A stretch of 64,000 bases of DNA, taken from the NCBI RefSeq assembly GCF_914484835.1, contig NZ_CAJZAR010000028.1:225197-289196 (forward strand), read 5' to 3'. The notes under the pieces were generated by a model that made no database searches, was not told where the DNA came from, and worked only from the letters and a program-made list of their open reading frames with translations. The translations under genes were made by a program, and so were the position numbers. This document shows positions 29,500 to 38,704 of this stretch, one piece after another. The first letter of the stretch is position 1. Each line of letters opens with the position of its first letter. Origin of the DNA: Paraburkholderia tropica. Its GTDB lineage: Bacteria > Pseudomonadota > Gammaproteobacteria > Burkholderiales > Burkholderiaceae.

Positions 29500-30153
29500 T
29501 CAAGCCTCTTTCGCGGCTTCTTCCAGAATCTGCCTGATCGCGTTCTCGAAGGTTTCCACCGGCTGGCCGCCGCTGATCAGGTACTGCTCGTTGAACACGA
29601 TGGCCGGCACCGACTGGATGCCCATCGCCTGCGCCTGCTGCTCCTCGCCGCGCACCTCGTCGGCATACGCGCCGGTTTCGAGCACCTCGCGCGCCTTCTG
29701 GGCGTCGAGCCCCACGGATTGCGCGGCGGCGACGAGCGTCGCGTGATCGCTCGTGTCCTTGCCTTCGCCGTGATAGGCGCGCAGCAGCGCGAGCTTGAGC
29801 GGCACCTGCTGGCCTTCGAGGCGCGCCCAGTAGAGCAGGCGATGCGCGTCGAAGGTGTTGTAGATGCGGGTGCGCGGGCCGAATTCGAAGCCGACGCTCG
29901 CGCCGCGCTCGCGGATCGCTTCCTGCGTTTCGGCGATCTGCTCGGGCGTGCGGCCGTATTTCTTGCCGAGATAATCGACGATGGACTCGCCGCCCGGCGT
30001 CATGTCGGGGTTCAGTTCGAACGGATGGACGATCAGGTTCGCGTCGACGCTGTCGCCGAGATTGGCGAGCGCGCGCTGCAGCGAGCTGAGGCCGATCGCG
30101 CACCACGGGCAGGCGATGTCGGAGATGAAGTCGATTTGTAGCGCTTGTTTCAT
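29500..30153 (-). CDS. DsbA family oxidoreductase, FrnE-like
   Basis: A 217-residue thioredoxin-fold protein without a signal peptide. The CPWC active site lies near residue 14 (ISDIACPWCAIGLSSLQRAL), followed by the helical insertion and the cis-Pro region VQSVPAIVFNEQYLISGGQP typical of the FrnE/2-hydroxychromene isomerase branch. It probably acts as a cytoplasmic disulfide oxidoreductase in redox or metal stress. The start at 30153 is chosen because the family begins right before the ID-FISDIACPWC strand. A clear terminator follows. Confidence 0.88.
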   Translation of the reverse strand: MKQALQIDFISDIACPWCAIGLSSLQRALANLGDSVDANLIVHPFELNPDMTPGGESIVDYLGKKYGRTPEQIAETQEAIRERGASVGFEFGPRTRIYNTFDAHRLLYWARLEGQQVPLKLALLRAYHGEGKDTSDHATLVAAAQSVGLDAQKAREVLETGAYADEVRGEEQQAQAMGIQSVPAIVFNEQYLISGGQPVETFENAIRQILEEAAKEA

Positions 30154-30350
30154 GGCGATCCCGGGAAATGAAGAAGGGCGCGGCGCGCGGCGGACCTGCG
30201 ATGCGCCGCCGCGACGCAGCAATGGCGCAAGGTTAGCCGGAAACGGCGATGTCTGCTGAGCGCGCCCAAGCCGGCTTTGCGCCAGATGCGGCCCGCCACG
30301 CCGCCTGCGCCGCCTTCGCCGCTCAGGCCGCTAATGCCACTCACGCCGCG

Positions 30351-30950
30351 CTATTGCTGGCGGCGCCGGAACGCCGCGACCTTGGCGCGGTTGCCGCACA
30401 TCGCCATGCTGCACCAGCGCCGCCGGTGCGATTTGGTGCGATCGAGAAAATGCAGCACGCACTCGGGGTTCTCGCACTTTTTCACGAGCGCGAAATCGGC
30501 CTCGCAGACGAGTTCCGCCACCGCCGCGCCCAGCGGCGCGAGGTATTGCTCGGGCGTGCCGTGCGCGTGTCGCTCGACGAGGCGCGGCTCGCCGCTTTCG
30601 TCGACGGTCAGTTCCAGCGTGCGCGGCGCCTGCGCCAGAAAGCGGTTGAGCGCGCGCGCATCGAGCGGCTCGCCCGCGCGCCGCGCGTCCACCAGCGCAC
30701 GCGCCGTCTCGCGCAGATGGCGTGCCGCATCGAGCAGCGCGTGCGCCTTGAAGCGCGGCTTTTTCGCCTCGGCGGACAGTTCGTGACGCGCCAGCCAGGC
30801 GGCCACGTCGGCGTCGCTTTGCCAGGTGTCGATCAACTCGCCGTCGGTCATCTGCACGGTGTTCAGGGCGTCGAGCGCCGGATGGCCGCCGAGAAAATCG
30901 ACTTCGCCGTGGTCGTGCGCGTCGCTGCCGTGCGCTGATGCTGCGTCCAT
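30351..30950 (-). CDS. CGNR zinc finger / ABATE-domain putative regulator
   Basis: A 199-residue protein with an N-terminal ABATE domain (about 15-140, including FLGGHPALDALNTVQMTDGELIDTW) and a C-terminal CGNR zinc finger (about 150-195): Cys in KKCENPEC, then RRRWCSMAMCGNRAKVAAF. Such proteins are thought to be stress-linked DNA-binding regulators. AAGGAGG precedes the ATG. It is 51 bases downstream of an alpha/beta hydrolase stop in the opposite reading sense of transcription order (hydrolase gene first), so the two may be cotranscribed. No direct target is evident. Confidence 0.87.
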   Translation of the reverse strand: MDAASAHGSDAHDHGEVDFLGGHPALDALNTVQMTDGELIDTWQSDADVAAWLARHELSAEAKKPRFKAHALLDAARHLRETARALVDARRAGEPLDARALNRFLAQAPRTLELTVDESGEPRLVERHAHGTPEQYLAPLGAAVAELVCEADFALVKKCENPECVLHFLDRTKSHRRRWCSMAMCGNRAKVAAFRRRQQ

Positions 30951-31001
30951 GCCCGCTTCCTCCTTGCCGCGAATTGTAACCGTTTTTCGCCGATTAACTG
31001 G

Positions 31002-31901
31002 TTACGTCCGCGCCCGTTCCATCAATCCGGCGATGGCGGCCGCGATCTCGTCCACATGGGTTTCGAGCGCGAAATGGCCGGTGTCGAGCATCGTCACCTC
31101 AGCGTTCGGATTGTCCCGTCGATACGCCTGCGCGCCCGGCGGAATGAAAAACGGATCGTGCTTGCCCCAGATCGCGAGCGTCGGTGGCGTGTATTCGCGG
31201 AAAAACGCCTGAAAACGCGGATAAAGCTTGAGGTTCGACGCGTAATCGAGGAACAGATCGAGCTGGATGTCCTTGTTGCCGGGGCGTTGCATCAGCGCGG
31301 TGTCGAGGTAATACGCCTCGGGCTCGACCGTCGACGGATCGGCCACGCCGTGCACGTACTGCCAGCGCGTGCCTTCCAGATTGAGCACGGCGTCGGCGAC
31401 GGCCTGGCGGTTCGCGGCGCTCGGATCGGCCCAGTAGCGGCGGATCGGGTCCCACGCGTCGCCGAGACCTTCCTCGTAGGCGTTGCCGTTTTGCGAAACC
31501 AGCGCGCTCACGCGCTCGGGGTACTTCAGGGCGAGGCGCAGGCCGACCGGCGCGCCGTAATCGAACACGTAGAGCGCGTAGCGTTCGAGGCCGAGCTTAT
31601 CGACGAAAGCCGCCGTGGTGGCCGCGAGCGCGTCGAACGAATACGTGTAGCCGCGCGCTTCGGGTACCTGGGTGAAGCCGAAGCCCGGCAGATCGGGCGC
31701 GATCACGCGATAACGCGCGGCGAGCCGCGGAATCAGGTGCCGGAACATATGCGACGACGACGGATAGCCGTGTAGCAGCAGGATCACGGGCGCGTCGGCG
31801 GGGCCGGCTTCGCGGTAGAACACCTGCACGCCGTCGGCTTCGACGGTCTTGAGGGCGACGGCGGGGTAGGTGGGTAGTGCGGTGGGGGCGGCAGTCGGCA
31901 T
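31002..31901 (-). CDS. Alpha/beta hydrolase (haloalkane dehalogenase/epoxide hydrolase-like)
   Basis: A 299-residue alpha/beta hydrolase. The oxyanion motif HGYPSSS is at 44-50. The nucleophile elbow reads YVFDYGAPVG with Asp114 in place of serine, the hallmark of haloalkane dehalogenases and epoxide hydrolases. The acid is probably Asp249 (GKHDPF) and the base His276 (DTGHFALETH). It probably hydrolyses an epoxide or a C-halogen bond rather than an ester, but these proteins are often misassigned. GGAG lies before the ATG. No signal peptide. The downstream CGNR gene starts 51 bases after the stop. Confidence 0.87.
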   Translation of the reverse strand: MPTAAPTALPTYPAVALKTVEADGVQVFYREAGPADAPVILLLHGYPSSSHMFRHLIPRLAARYRVIAPDLPGFGFTQVPEARGYTYSFDALAATTAAFVDKLGLERYALYVFDYGAPVGLRLALKYPERVSALVSQNGNAYEEGLGDAWDPIRRYWADPSAANRQAVADAVLNLEGTRWQYVHGVADPSTVEPEAYYLDTALMQRPGNKDIQLDLFLDYASNLKLYPRFQAFFREYTPPTLAIWGKHDPFFIPPGAQAYRRDNPNAEVTMLDTGHFALETHVDEIAAAIAGLMERART

Positions 31902-32034
31902 GGCGGGCTCCGGGGTGGGTGGGTTTGAAACCGGTAAAACGTCAAATTGACGGTTTCATTCTGGGCGCGGATTTGTAACCTGTCAAATTATTTTTTAGGG
32001 GTTACTGAAGCATGCTCCCGTCCGCCCGCCGAAA

Positions 32035-32062
32035 TAAAAAAGCCCGCGATCTCGCGGGCTTC
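32035..32062 (-). terminator. Terminator after the acuI-like gene
   Basis: On the minus strand GAAGCCCGCGA and TCGCGGGCTT form a 9-10 bp stem with a 3-4 base loop, followed by TTTTTTATTT. It ends the transcript of the gene that stops at 32097. Confidence 0.85.
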
Positions 32063-32096
32063 CGAACATTCACGCCAGCTTTTCGCCAGCCCAACC

Positions 32097-33080
32097 TCAC
32101 CGATTCACATCCACCACAATCCGCCCACGCACGCGTCCCGCCAGCAGATCACCGGCAGCGGAAATCGCCTCCTCCAGCCCAATCTCGCGCGTGATCGTCT
32201 CAAGATCGTTCAGATCGAGCGTGTAAGCCAGCGCCTGCCACGCCTCCTGGCGTTCCTCGAACGGACGCGTTACGCTGTTGATCCCCAGCAGGCTCACGCC
32301 GCGCAAAATAAACGGCGCGACCGTGGCCGGCAAATCCATGCCTTGCGCGAGACCGCAGGCCGCGACGGCGCCATCCGCGCGCAGGCTTGCGCAGACGTTC
32401 GCGAGCGTGTGCCCGCCGACCGAATCGATCGCCGCCGCCCAGCGCTCCTTTTGCAGCGGCTTGCCCGGTTCGGTGAACGCGGCGCGATCGATCACGTCCG
32501 CGGCGCCCAACTGCTTCAGATAATCGGCTTCCTGCAACTTGCCCGTCGAGGCGACCACGCGATAGCCGCGCCGCGCGAGCAGGGCGATGGCGAAGCTGCC
32601 CACGCCGCCGCTCGCGCCCGTCACGAGCACATCGCCGTGGCTGGGCGCGATGCCGTGGCGCTCCAGCGCGAGTATGCAGAGCATCGCCGTATAGCCCGCC
32701 GTGCCGACGGCCATCGTCTGGCGCGGCGTGAGTCCGGCGGGCAGCGGAATCAGCCAGTCGGCCTTCACGCGGGCGCGCTGCGCGAGACCGCCCCAATGTT
32801 GTTCGCCGACGCCCCAGCCGTTGAGCACGACCGCATCGCCGACCGCATAGCGCGGGTCCGCGCTCTGCGCGACCGTGCCCGCGAAGTCGATGCCGGGCAC
32901 CATCGGAAAGCTGCGCACGACCGGACCCTTGCCGGTGATCGCCAGGCCGTCCTTGTAGTTCAGCGTGCTGTATTGCACGTCGACGAGCACGTCGCCGGGC
33001 GGCAATTGCGCGTCGTCGAGTTCGGCGATACGCGCCGAGTATGATTCGGATTCCTTTTCAATAAGAATGGCTTTGAACAT
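32097..33080 (-). CDS. acuI: MDR-family oxidoreductase, acrylyl-CoA reductase AcuI/YhdH
   Basis: A 327-residue zinc-free medium-chain reductase. FKAILIEKESESYSARIAELDDAQLPPGDVLVDVQYSTLNYKDGLAITGKGPVVR is spread over the first 60 residues in the AcuI/YhdH pattern; the NADPH site is GASGGVGSFAIALLA near 150. AcuI reduces acryloyl-CoA to propionyl-CoA and protects against acrylate toxicity, including acrylate from DMSP cleavage. GGGAG precedes the ATG. It lies 57 bases downstream of a TetR gene on the same strand, matching the acuR-acuI pairing known in other proteobacteria. No DMSP lyase gene is nearby. Confidence 0.9.
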   Translation of the reverse strand: MFKAILIEKESESYSARIAELDDAQLPPGDVLVDVQYSTLNYKDGLAITGKGPVVRSFPMVPGIDFAGTVAQSADPRYAVGDAVVLNGWGVGEQHWGGLAQRARVKADWLIPLPAGLTPRQTMAVGTAGYTAMLCILALERHGIAPSHGDVLVTGASGGVGSFAIALLARRGYRVVASTGKLQEADYLKQLGAADVIDRAAFTEPGKPLQKERWAAAIDSVGGHTLANVCASLRADGAVAACGLAQGMDLPATVAPFILRGVSLLGINSVTRPFEERQEAWQALAYTLDLNDLETITREIGLEEAISAAGDLLAGRVRGRIVVDVNR

Positions 33081-33137
33081 CGTTCGTCTCCCGTGTGACG
33101 TGAGCGGTGCCGCTCGAATGGATGGACGGCTGCGGCG

Positions 33138-33785
33138 CTATTGCGCGTAACGCGCGCGCGGCAGCCCGGCGATGAATCCCTTGAAAAACGTATCGAGCGG
33201 CGCGGCGCTGCGCACCAGCCGCGCGCGCATCACCGCGCCTTCCCAGCCGATCCAGAAGCACGCGGCCAGCGCGTCGAGGTCGGCGTCGGCGGCGAGTTCG
33301 CCGGCTTGCTGCGCCTCGCGCAAACAGGCCGCCACGCGCGCCTGCCAGCCTTGGAACACGCGTTCGAGCGTGTCGCGGAAGTCTTCGGGCAGGATGTCGA
33401 CTTCGATGCCGAGATTGCCCGCGAGGCAGCCGCGCGTGTAGTCGTGGCGCGCCATGCCGGCCTTGGCGTCGTCGACGAAAGCGGCGAGGCGATCGAGCGC
33501 GGGCCGCGATGCATCGAGCAGCCAGCGATCGAGCTTGGCGAGAAAGTAGGCGTCGTAGGCGTCGAGCAGCGCGCGGCCGAACGCTTCCTTGCTCTCGAAG
33601 TAGTGATAGAACGAGCCCTTCGGCATGCCCACGCGCTTGAGCACGGCGTCGAGCCCGGTGGCGGCGAAGCTTTGCCCGGTCAGCAGTTCCATGCCCGCGC
33701 GGATCAGCGTGGCGCGCGTATCGGCGTGCGCGTGCGGGTCTTTGCGAGGGCGGCCGCGTCGCGGCCGGTCGGTCGATTCATCCAT
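33138..33785 (-). CDS. TetR family regulator, AcuR-like
   Basis: A 215-residue TetR repressor. A basic leader RRGRPRKDP precedes the helix-turn-helix (about 20-65), including GLDAVLKRVGMPKGSFYHYFESKEAF. The C-terminal domain is the ligand pocket. The start at 33785 is picked because the family begins with a short charged tail; the ATG at 33821 is less likely. It heads a likely two-gene transcript with acuI and, by analogy with AcuR, may release DNA when acrylate is bound (inference). Confidence 0.87.
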   Translation of the reverse strand: MDESTDRPRRGRPRKDPHAHADTRATLIRAGMELLTGQSFAATGLDAVLKRVGMPKGSFYHYFESKEAFGRALLDAYDAYFLAKLDRWLLDASRPALDRLAAFVDDAKAGMARHDYTRGCLAGNLGIEVDILPEDFRDTLERVFQGWQARVAACLREAQQAGELAADADLDALAACFWIGWEGAVMRARLVRSAAPLDTFFKGFIAGLPRARYAQ

Positions 33786-33893
33786 GCCGGGGATATTAGA
33801 CCGATCGTCTCGAAAATTCAATCCCCGGCTTGAAGATGCACGAATTCACACGCTAATCGGCGTGCTGATACGCGTGAAAATCCGCGTGCGATC

Positions 33894-35813
33894 TCACGGC
33901 GTCCAGCGATGCACGATCACGCTCGTGCCGTTGTAATTGTCCTTGGTGATCACGTATTGCCCGGCCGAATTCAGATACACGCGCAGGCCGTACATCGAAT
34001 CGACATCGTTGCCCACGTCCACGTTGGCCGGGTTCGCGTTGGTCAGCGTGGTGACGAGCTTGCCGGTCGTCAGATCGTAGATGTCGATGTTGGGCACCGT
34101 ATGCACGTAGCCGACGAACAGATAGTTGCCCGCTGCGGCGATCGACTTCGGATTCGCGCTGGTGAGCGTGATGACGGGACTCGGCCGGTTGATGTTGCCC
34201 GAGCTCCAGCCGTGATAGACCTCGATATAGCCGTTCATCGCGGTCCAGTCCCAGTTGCCCGCGAGGCCCTGGGCGAGAATCATCGTGTCGCTTTCGGGCA
34301 GATAGACGATGCGTGCCGTCGGCCGCACGCTCTCCGGCGTTGAGATCGTCGTGGCCGCGCCCCATTGCGGCTTGCCGGTGCTGTCGAAGCCGGTGAGCGG
34401 ATAGTGGTAGATGTGATTCGTGCGGTTGAGCCCGGCCCAGACGTCGCCACGGCTGTCGAGGCAGAAGCCGCCCGTCACCTGGAGCGAGGTGTTGAACGGC
34501 GTGCCCGGAATCGAGCCGTCGGGAATGGCGATATAGCCGCTGGCGGCATTGAAGTGATAGAAGTAGAAGATGCCGGGGTTCTGTCCCGAGGCCACCAGGA
34601 TGCGGTTGCCGTTCACCGTCACGAGCTGGCCGAAGTGTTCGTCGCGCTGCGTGTCGTTCATGTTCAGGCGCGGGTCGTTCGGGTAGGTGAACGGATCGAC
34701 CGTATTGGCGACGAAGGTGCCGCCCGCCGTGCCCGTGTAGATGGCGGTGCCGCTGTAGAACAGCGCGCCGTCGGTGACCGGATCGGGCGCGGCCACGCCT
34801 TCGAAATTCAGGCCCTGGAGTTTCCAGAGCAGCGCGCCCGCCGCGTTGTATGCGTGGATGTCGGTGCCGCCGTTGCGGCCGAGATCCCAGCCGCCGCCCC
34901 ACGGATTGTTGAGCACGTAGAGATTGCCGGTGCTGTCCTTGCCGATTCCCGTCACGCGCGTGAAGCGCTTGTCGCCCACCTGACCCTTGATGCCGGTCGT
35001 GGTGTCGAGATAGCCGCCTTTCACGCCGAAGCTGCCGGTTTGCGTCGGCATACCGGTGAGGCTGTAGAGCTTGATGTTCTGGTCGGGGCCGCTGTCGCCG
35101 ATCATCAGCTGCGCGGTGGTCGCGTCGAAGTAGAGCGCCGACGGTTGCGAGCCCGCCGGCATCTGGATCTGCTGAAGCTGCGCGCCCGCCGGGCTGAATG
35201 CGGTCACGGTGCCCGCGCTCTTTTGCGCGATCCAGACGTTGCCCGCGTTGTCGAGCGCGAGCGCGCCTGGGTTGCCGATCGAAATATCGCGCTGCCAGGC
35301 GCCGTCGGTCGTGTAGACGCGCACGCGGTTGCCGTAGAAGTCGCTCACGTAGAGCAGCGTGCCGGCGGTGGCGAGGCCGGTGATGGCATCCACGCGGCTC
35401 AGGGCGTTCCATACGCTCACGTTGAACGTGAGGTCGCGCTGGCCGCTCGCGCGGTTGTAGCGGCCCACGGTGCCGCTGCCGTACGAGGTGTTCGCCGAGA
35501 GCGCGACGAAGATATCGGTGGCGTTGCCGGTGATGGCGCCGCCCTGGAATTCGTCGTGGATGCCGATCGAGCCGAGGCTCTTGTCGTTCTGATAGATCGC
35601 GACGCCGCCTTCGTTCTCGTCCCAGAGCGATGACGTATAGATGACGCCTTCGGGCGCGACCCACATCGAGCGCGCGCCGTTGCCGACGTGCGCCGCGAGT
35701 GTGCCGTACGTGTTGGCGAGCCAGTCGGTGGTGTACTGCTGCGCGTGGGACGCGGGCGAGATCGTGGCAATCGCGGTGCAGACGAGCGTGGCGCACATGC
35801 GCTTCGTGAACAT
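33894..35813 (-). CDS. Secreted NHL-repeat (beta-propeller) protein of unknown function
   Basis: A 639-residue exported protein. The signal peptide is residues 1-24 (cut after SHA). The mature part consists of repeated NHL-like blades, such as GNPGALALDNAGNVWIAQKS, ITGIGKDSTGNLYVLNN and GGFCLDSRGDVWAGLNR, which suggest a propeller of six or more blades. An AGGAG site precedes the ATG. There are no catalytic motifs recognised and no anchoring sequence, so it is probably periplasmic or extracellular. Neighbours give no hint. NHL proteins often bind proteins or polymers. Confidence 0.75.
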   Translation of the reverse strand: MFTKRMCATLVCTAIATISPASHAQQYTTDWLANTYGTLAAHVGNGARSMWVAPEGVIYTSSLWDENEGGVAIYQNDKSLGSIGIHDEFQGGAITGNATDIFVALSANTSYGSGTVGRYNRASGQRDLTFNVSVWNALSRVDAITGLATAGTLLYVSDFYGNRVRVYTTDGAWQRDISIGNPGALALDNAGNVWIAQKSAGTVTAFSPAGAQLQQIQMPAGSQPSALYFDATTAQLMIGDSGPDQNIKLYSLTGMPTQTGSFGVKGGYLDTTTGIKGQVGDKRFTRVTGIGKDSTGNLYVLNNPWGGGWDLGRNGGTDIHAYNAAGALLWKLQGLNFEGVAAPDPVTDGALFYSGTAIYTGTAGGTFVANTVDPFTYPNDPRLNMNDTQRDEHFGQLVTVNGNRILVASGQNPGIFYFYHFNAASGYIAIPDGSIPGTPFNTSLQVTGGFCLDSRGDVWAGLNRTNHIYHYPLTGFDSTGKPQWGAATTISTPESVRPTARIVYLPESDTMILAQGLAGNWDWTAMNGYIEVYHGWSSGNINRPSPVITLTSANPKSIAAAGNYLFVGYVHTVPNIDIYDLTTGKLVTTLTNANPANVDVGNDVDSMYGLRVYLNSAGQYVITKDNYNGTSVIVHRWTP

Positions 35814-36513
35814 GGATAAAACTCCTGATGCGGAAAAACCGGTGACGCGATGACGATGAGCACATCAAGCGGCGCTCGATGTCATGGCGGAAATGGGACG
35901 AATCGATGTGCGTGATCCGCGTGTCGCTTTCGCGGGTGCGGGCGATTTCGCGGTCGCATTTGCTAGCGAATTTGCGGGCGCATTTGCGGGTTAACGCGCG
36001 CGCATCGGAGCAAGCGGCATGCCGCGCGGCGGCTCTTTTTGCACGCTATGCGCGAGGAATCGAAACTGCGTTATGCAGCAATGAGTTGGTGTTCGACGCG
36101 CGCGCTATGCGGATTGCAAGACATCGGCGAACGGTGATTCGCGGTGCAGATTCGTGGCAGCGCGCGGGAAGAAAGTGCACGCAACGTTTTTGTTTATGGC
36201 GTGTTTTTCGGCGGGGCTCGCATGAACGGGATGCGAACTCCCTTCGCGCGCAGCGATCTCATGCAGATCGATTCGCCGTTTATGCCTGCTGTCGCCGAGT
36301 GCGCGTATAGTCGGCAGATCGGCAAATTCAGTCGGCTGATCGGCGAATCCGGTCGGCAAAACCAGTCGCGAAACTTTCATGCTGGCCAGATGAATCTGCG
36401 AGTATTTTCGGGTGCACAATGCTTGCTTTTGCCGCACCCGCCCATAGGTAGAGGACTTCGTTTCAGTAGCGGCGTGGACTGATTCCACGCCGGGAAATCA
36501 GGGACAGCAAGCC
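35814..36513. other. Intergenic region with a degenerate 21-bp tandem repeat
   Basis: About 700 bases without a convincing gene between two divergent genes. ORFs on both strands here lack ribosome sites and family resemblance. It contains a 2.6-copy, 21-bp repeat (36309-36365) and should carry the promoters of both flanking genes. Confidence 0.5.
36309..36365. repeat. 21-bp direct repeat, 2.6 copies
   Basis: Units at 36309-36329 and 36330-36350 share AGTCGGC(A/T)GATCGGC(A/G)AAT(C/T); a shortened third unit follows to 36365. It lies about 150 bases upstream of the gene at 36514. Confidence 0.7.
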
Positions 36514-36855
36514 GTGAAAGTCGAATTTGTCGAAGCGAGCAGTGCACGCCCCGAGTTGCTCTGCTATCTGGTCGCGATCGCCGCGTCGTCGTATGCGCTC
36601 ACGCAGGAATGGCGCGTCGATCACGTCGTGCAGTGCTGCCGCGAATGGCTGGACAAGAGCGCGTTGACGATGCACTGGCTCGACCGCGTGCGCCTCGGCC
36701 AGCTCGCGCTGAAGATCGCGAGCCGCGACCTGCTGGGCGCGGGTATCGCCGTGCGCCTGTCGAGCGTCTCGGTGCTCTTTACCGCCGAGATGGAACTCAA
36801 CGAAGCCTCCACGATGGTGCAGCGGATGATGTCGCTGTGTCACGAGGCGCTCTGA
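36514..36855 (+). CDS. Conserved-looking hypothetical protein
   Basis: A 113-residue protein with a GTG start (GGGACAGCAAGCC precedes it). It is mostly alpha-helical by composition, with no signal peptide, no transmembrane segment and no motif I can name. The base composition and codon use match the surrounding chromosome, and the protein has a balanced, foldable composition, so I regard it as a real gene. It points toward the LysR gene, whose stop lies 37 bases away on the other strand. Function unknown. Confidence 0.6.
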   Translation: MKVEFVEASSARPELLCYLVAIAASSYALTQEWRVDHVVQCCREWLDKSALTMHWLDRVRLGQLALKIASRDLLGAGIAVRLSSVSVLFTAEMELNEASTMVQRMMSLCHEAL

Positions 36856-36892
36856 CGCGCCGCGTCGCTTTCCTTGCCGCGCGGCGACCGTT

Positions 36893-37780
36893 TCACGCGC
36901 CGAACGCCGCCACCACTTCCTCCACGAAATACCGCAGCTTGAGCGTCGTCGGACTGCTCGCCATCACGATGTGCATGGGCCGCGCCACCAGTTCGTATCC
37001 GGTGAGCAGCGGCACGAGCGTGCCGTCGCGCAGCGCGTCGCGCACGGCGGTCTCGGGCGCGAGCGCAATGCCGAGTCCGTTGATGGCCGCCGTGATCAGC
37101 GCCTTCATGTCGTTGGCGCGCAGGCGCGGCGCGATCGGTGCGGTCCACGCCTGACCGTTCTCGACAAATCCCCAGCCGCTCGCCGGCGGCGCCGATGTGT
37201 AGGCGAAGCCCAGACATTCGTGTTCGATCAGCGCATGCGGCGTCTCGGGCGCGCCCGCCGCCGCGAGGTAGGCGGGCGAGGCGCACACCACGAAGCGATA
37301 CGGCTTGAGCGCGCGCGCGACGAGCGTCGAGTCGTTGAGCGCGCCGAGCCGGATCGCGGCGTCGTAGCCCTCGTCGATGATATCGACGAAGCGATCGGTC
37401 AGCGTGAGATCGATCTGCACCTCGGGATAGCGGCTCAAAAAACGCGCGATCGCCTCGGGCAGCGCGAACGCGCCGAAGGTGACGGGCGCGGTGATGCGCA
37501 GGCGTCCGCGCGGCGTGTCGGCCAGCGAACGCGCCTGGGCCTCGGCGGCTTCGGCGTCGGCGAGCAGCGCGCGGCAGCGCTCGTAGAACGCGTGGCCCGC
37601 TTCCGTGAGGCTCTGCCGCCGCGTGGTGCGGTTCAGCAGGCGCGTGCCGATGCGGGTTTCCAGTTCGGCGACGTGGCGCCCGGCCATCTGCGGCGTCATG
37701 CCGAGCGCCTTGCCCGCGGCCGCGAACGAGCCGCATTCGACCGTCTTCACAAACGCCGCCATGCCGGTCAATCGATCCAT
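36893..37780 (-). CDS. LysR family transcriptional regulator
   Basis: A 295-residue LysR regulator of the AaeR/DhcR-like type. The winged helix is at 1-60 (MDRLTGMAAFVKTVECGSF, ALGMTPQMAGRHVAELETRIGTRLL). The effector domain contains TAPVTFGAFALPEAIARFLSRYPEVQIDLTLTD. GGGAAG precedes the ATG. It is divergent from the small NAD(P)-binding protein at 37947, 166 bases apart, so that gene is the likely target. The effector is unknown. Confidence 0.9.
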   Translation of the reverse strand: MDRLTGMAAFVKTVECGSFAAAGKALGMTPQMAGRHVAELETRIGTRLLNRTTRRQSLTEAGHAFYERCRALLADAEAAEAQARSLADTPRGRLRITAPVTFGAFALPEAIARFLSRYPEVQIDLTLTDRFVDIIDEGYDAAIRLGALNDSTLVARALKPYRFVVCASPAYLAAAGAPETPHALIEHECLGFAYTSAPPASGWGFVENGQAWTAPIAPRLRANDMKALITAAINGLGIALAPETAVRDALRDGTLVPLLTGYELVARPMHIVMASSPTTLKLRYFVEEVVAAFGA

Positions 37781-37946
37781 CGCTGCTTCCCCATTCGAAA
37801 CGATTCTTTTCGACAGCCAATCATTCTCGCCGCTTTATCGCGTCCAGTGTTCGAATCATAGTGGCATCCGGGGCGTGCGTGTGATGCGCCGCGAAAACCG
37901 CAACCACTACTTGGCGACGGCGCGAGGCCGTCAGGAGGACATCGGC

Positions 37947-38606
37947 ATGAAAATCGGCATCATTGGCGCAGGCTTTATCGGACGGGCGATGGCGGAACTC
38001 GCCCTGCGTCACGGCGACTCCGCGATGCTCAGCAACTCGCGCGGCCCGCAGACGCTGACGAGCACGCGCGCGGCTATCGGCTGCGAACTCGGGACGATTG
38101 AGCAGGCGGCGGCGTTCGGCGACATCGTCGTGCTGGCCGTGCCGTTCGGCAATCTCGCGCAGTTGCCGCCGGGCCTGCTCGATGGACGCATCGTCGTCGA
38201 TACCTGCAATTACTACCCGGACCGCGACGGCCACGTCGCCGCGCTCGACGCGCGCGAGACGACCACGAGCCAGATCGTGGCCGCCCATTTCCAGGGCGCG
38301 CGCGTGGTGAAGGCGTTCAACGCGATCCTGGCCGCCGATATCGGCACCACGGGCGCGCCCGGCGGCCAGCCGGGGCGGCGCGCGCTGCCGCTCGCCAGCG
38401 ACGACGCGGCCGCGCAAGACCGCGTGAGCGCCTGGCAGGACCGTTATGGTTTCGATGTCGTCGAGACGGGCGGGCTGGCGCAAAGCTGGCGCTTCGAGCG
38501 CGCGAAGCCCGCGTACTGCATTCCGCTCGACCGCGCGGGCATGGCGCGGGCGATCGCCGACGCGCGGCGCGACGTGGAGTTGCCGCACGGTTCCTGGCGC
38601 AAATAG
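37947..38606 (+). CDS. NAD(P)-binding protein, F420-dependent NADP reductase-like (NpdG-type)
   Basis: A 219-residue Rossmann protein. MKIGIIGAGFIGRAMAELA is the dinucleotide motif (GAGFIG), and DIVVLAVPFGNL, VVDTCNYYPDRDG and VVKAFNAI follow the pattern of NADPH:F420 oxidoreductase-like proteins. Genomes of this group are not known for abundant F420, so it more likely reduces another small substrate with NADPH. The start at 37947 has a strong AGGAGG site. It is divergent from a LysR gene. Confidence 0.83.
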   Translation: MKIGIIGAGFIGRAMAELALRHGDSAMLSNSRGPQTLTSTRAAIGCELGTIEQAAAFGDIVVLAVPFGNLAQLPPGLLDGRIVVDTCNYYPDRDGHVAALDARETTTSQIVAAHFQGARVVKAFNAILAADIGTTGAPGGQPGRRALPLASDDAAAQDRVSAWQDRYGFDVVETGGLAQSWRFERAKPAYCIPLDRAGMARAIADARRDVELPHGSWRK

Positions 38607-38704
38607 CGAGCGGACGGCGCTTCGGGAAACGGCGCGCGTCATGCGCCGTTACAAAAAGCGGGCGCGCGGCTGTCCCTTTTGGGGCGGCTCGCGTGTCATG
38701 AAGG

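Noticed and set aside
36105..36488. Genes on either strand in the 35.8-36.5 kb gap
   Set aside because: Two opposing frames of about 110-127 codons overlap each other; neither has a ribosome site, a domain or a fitting composition.
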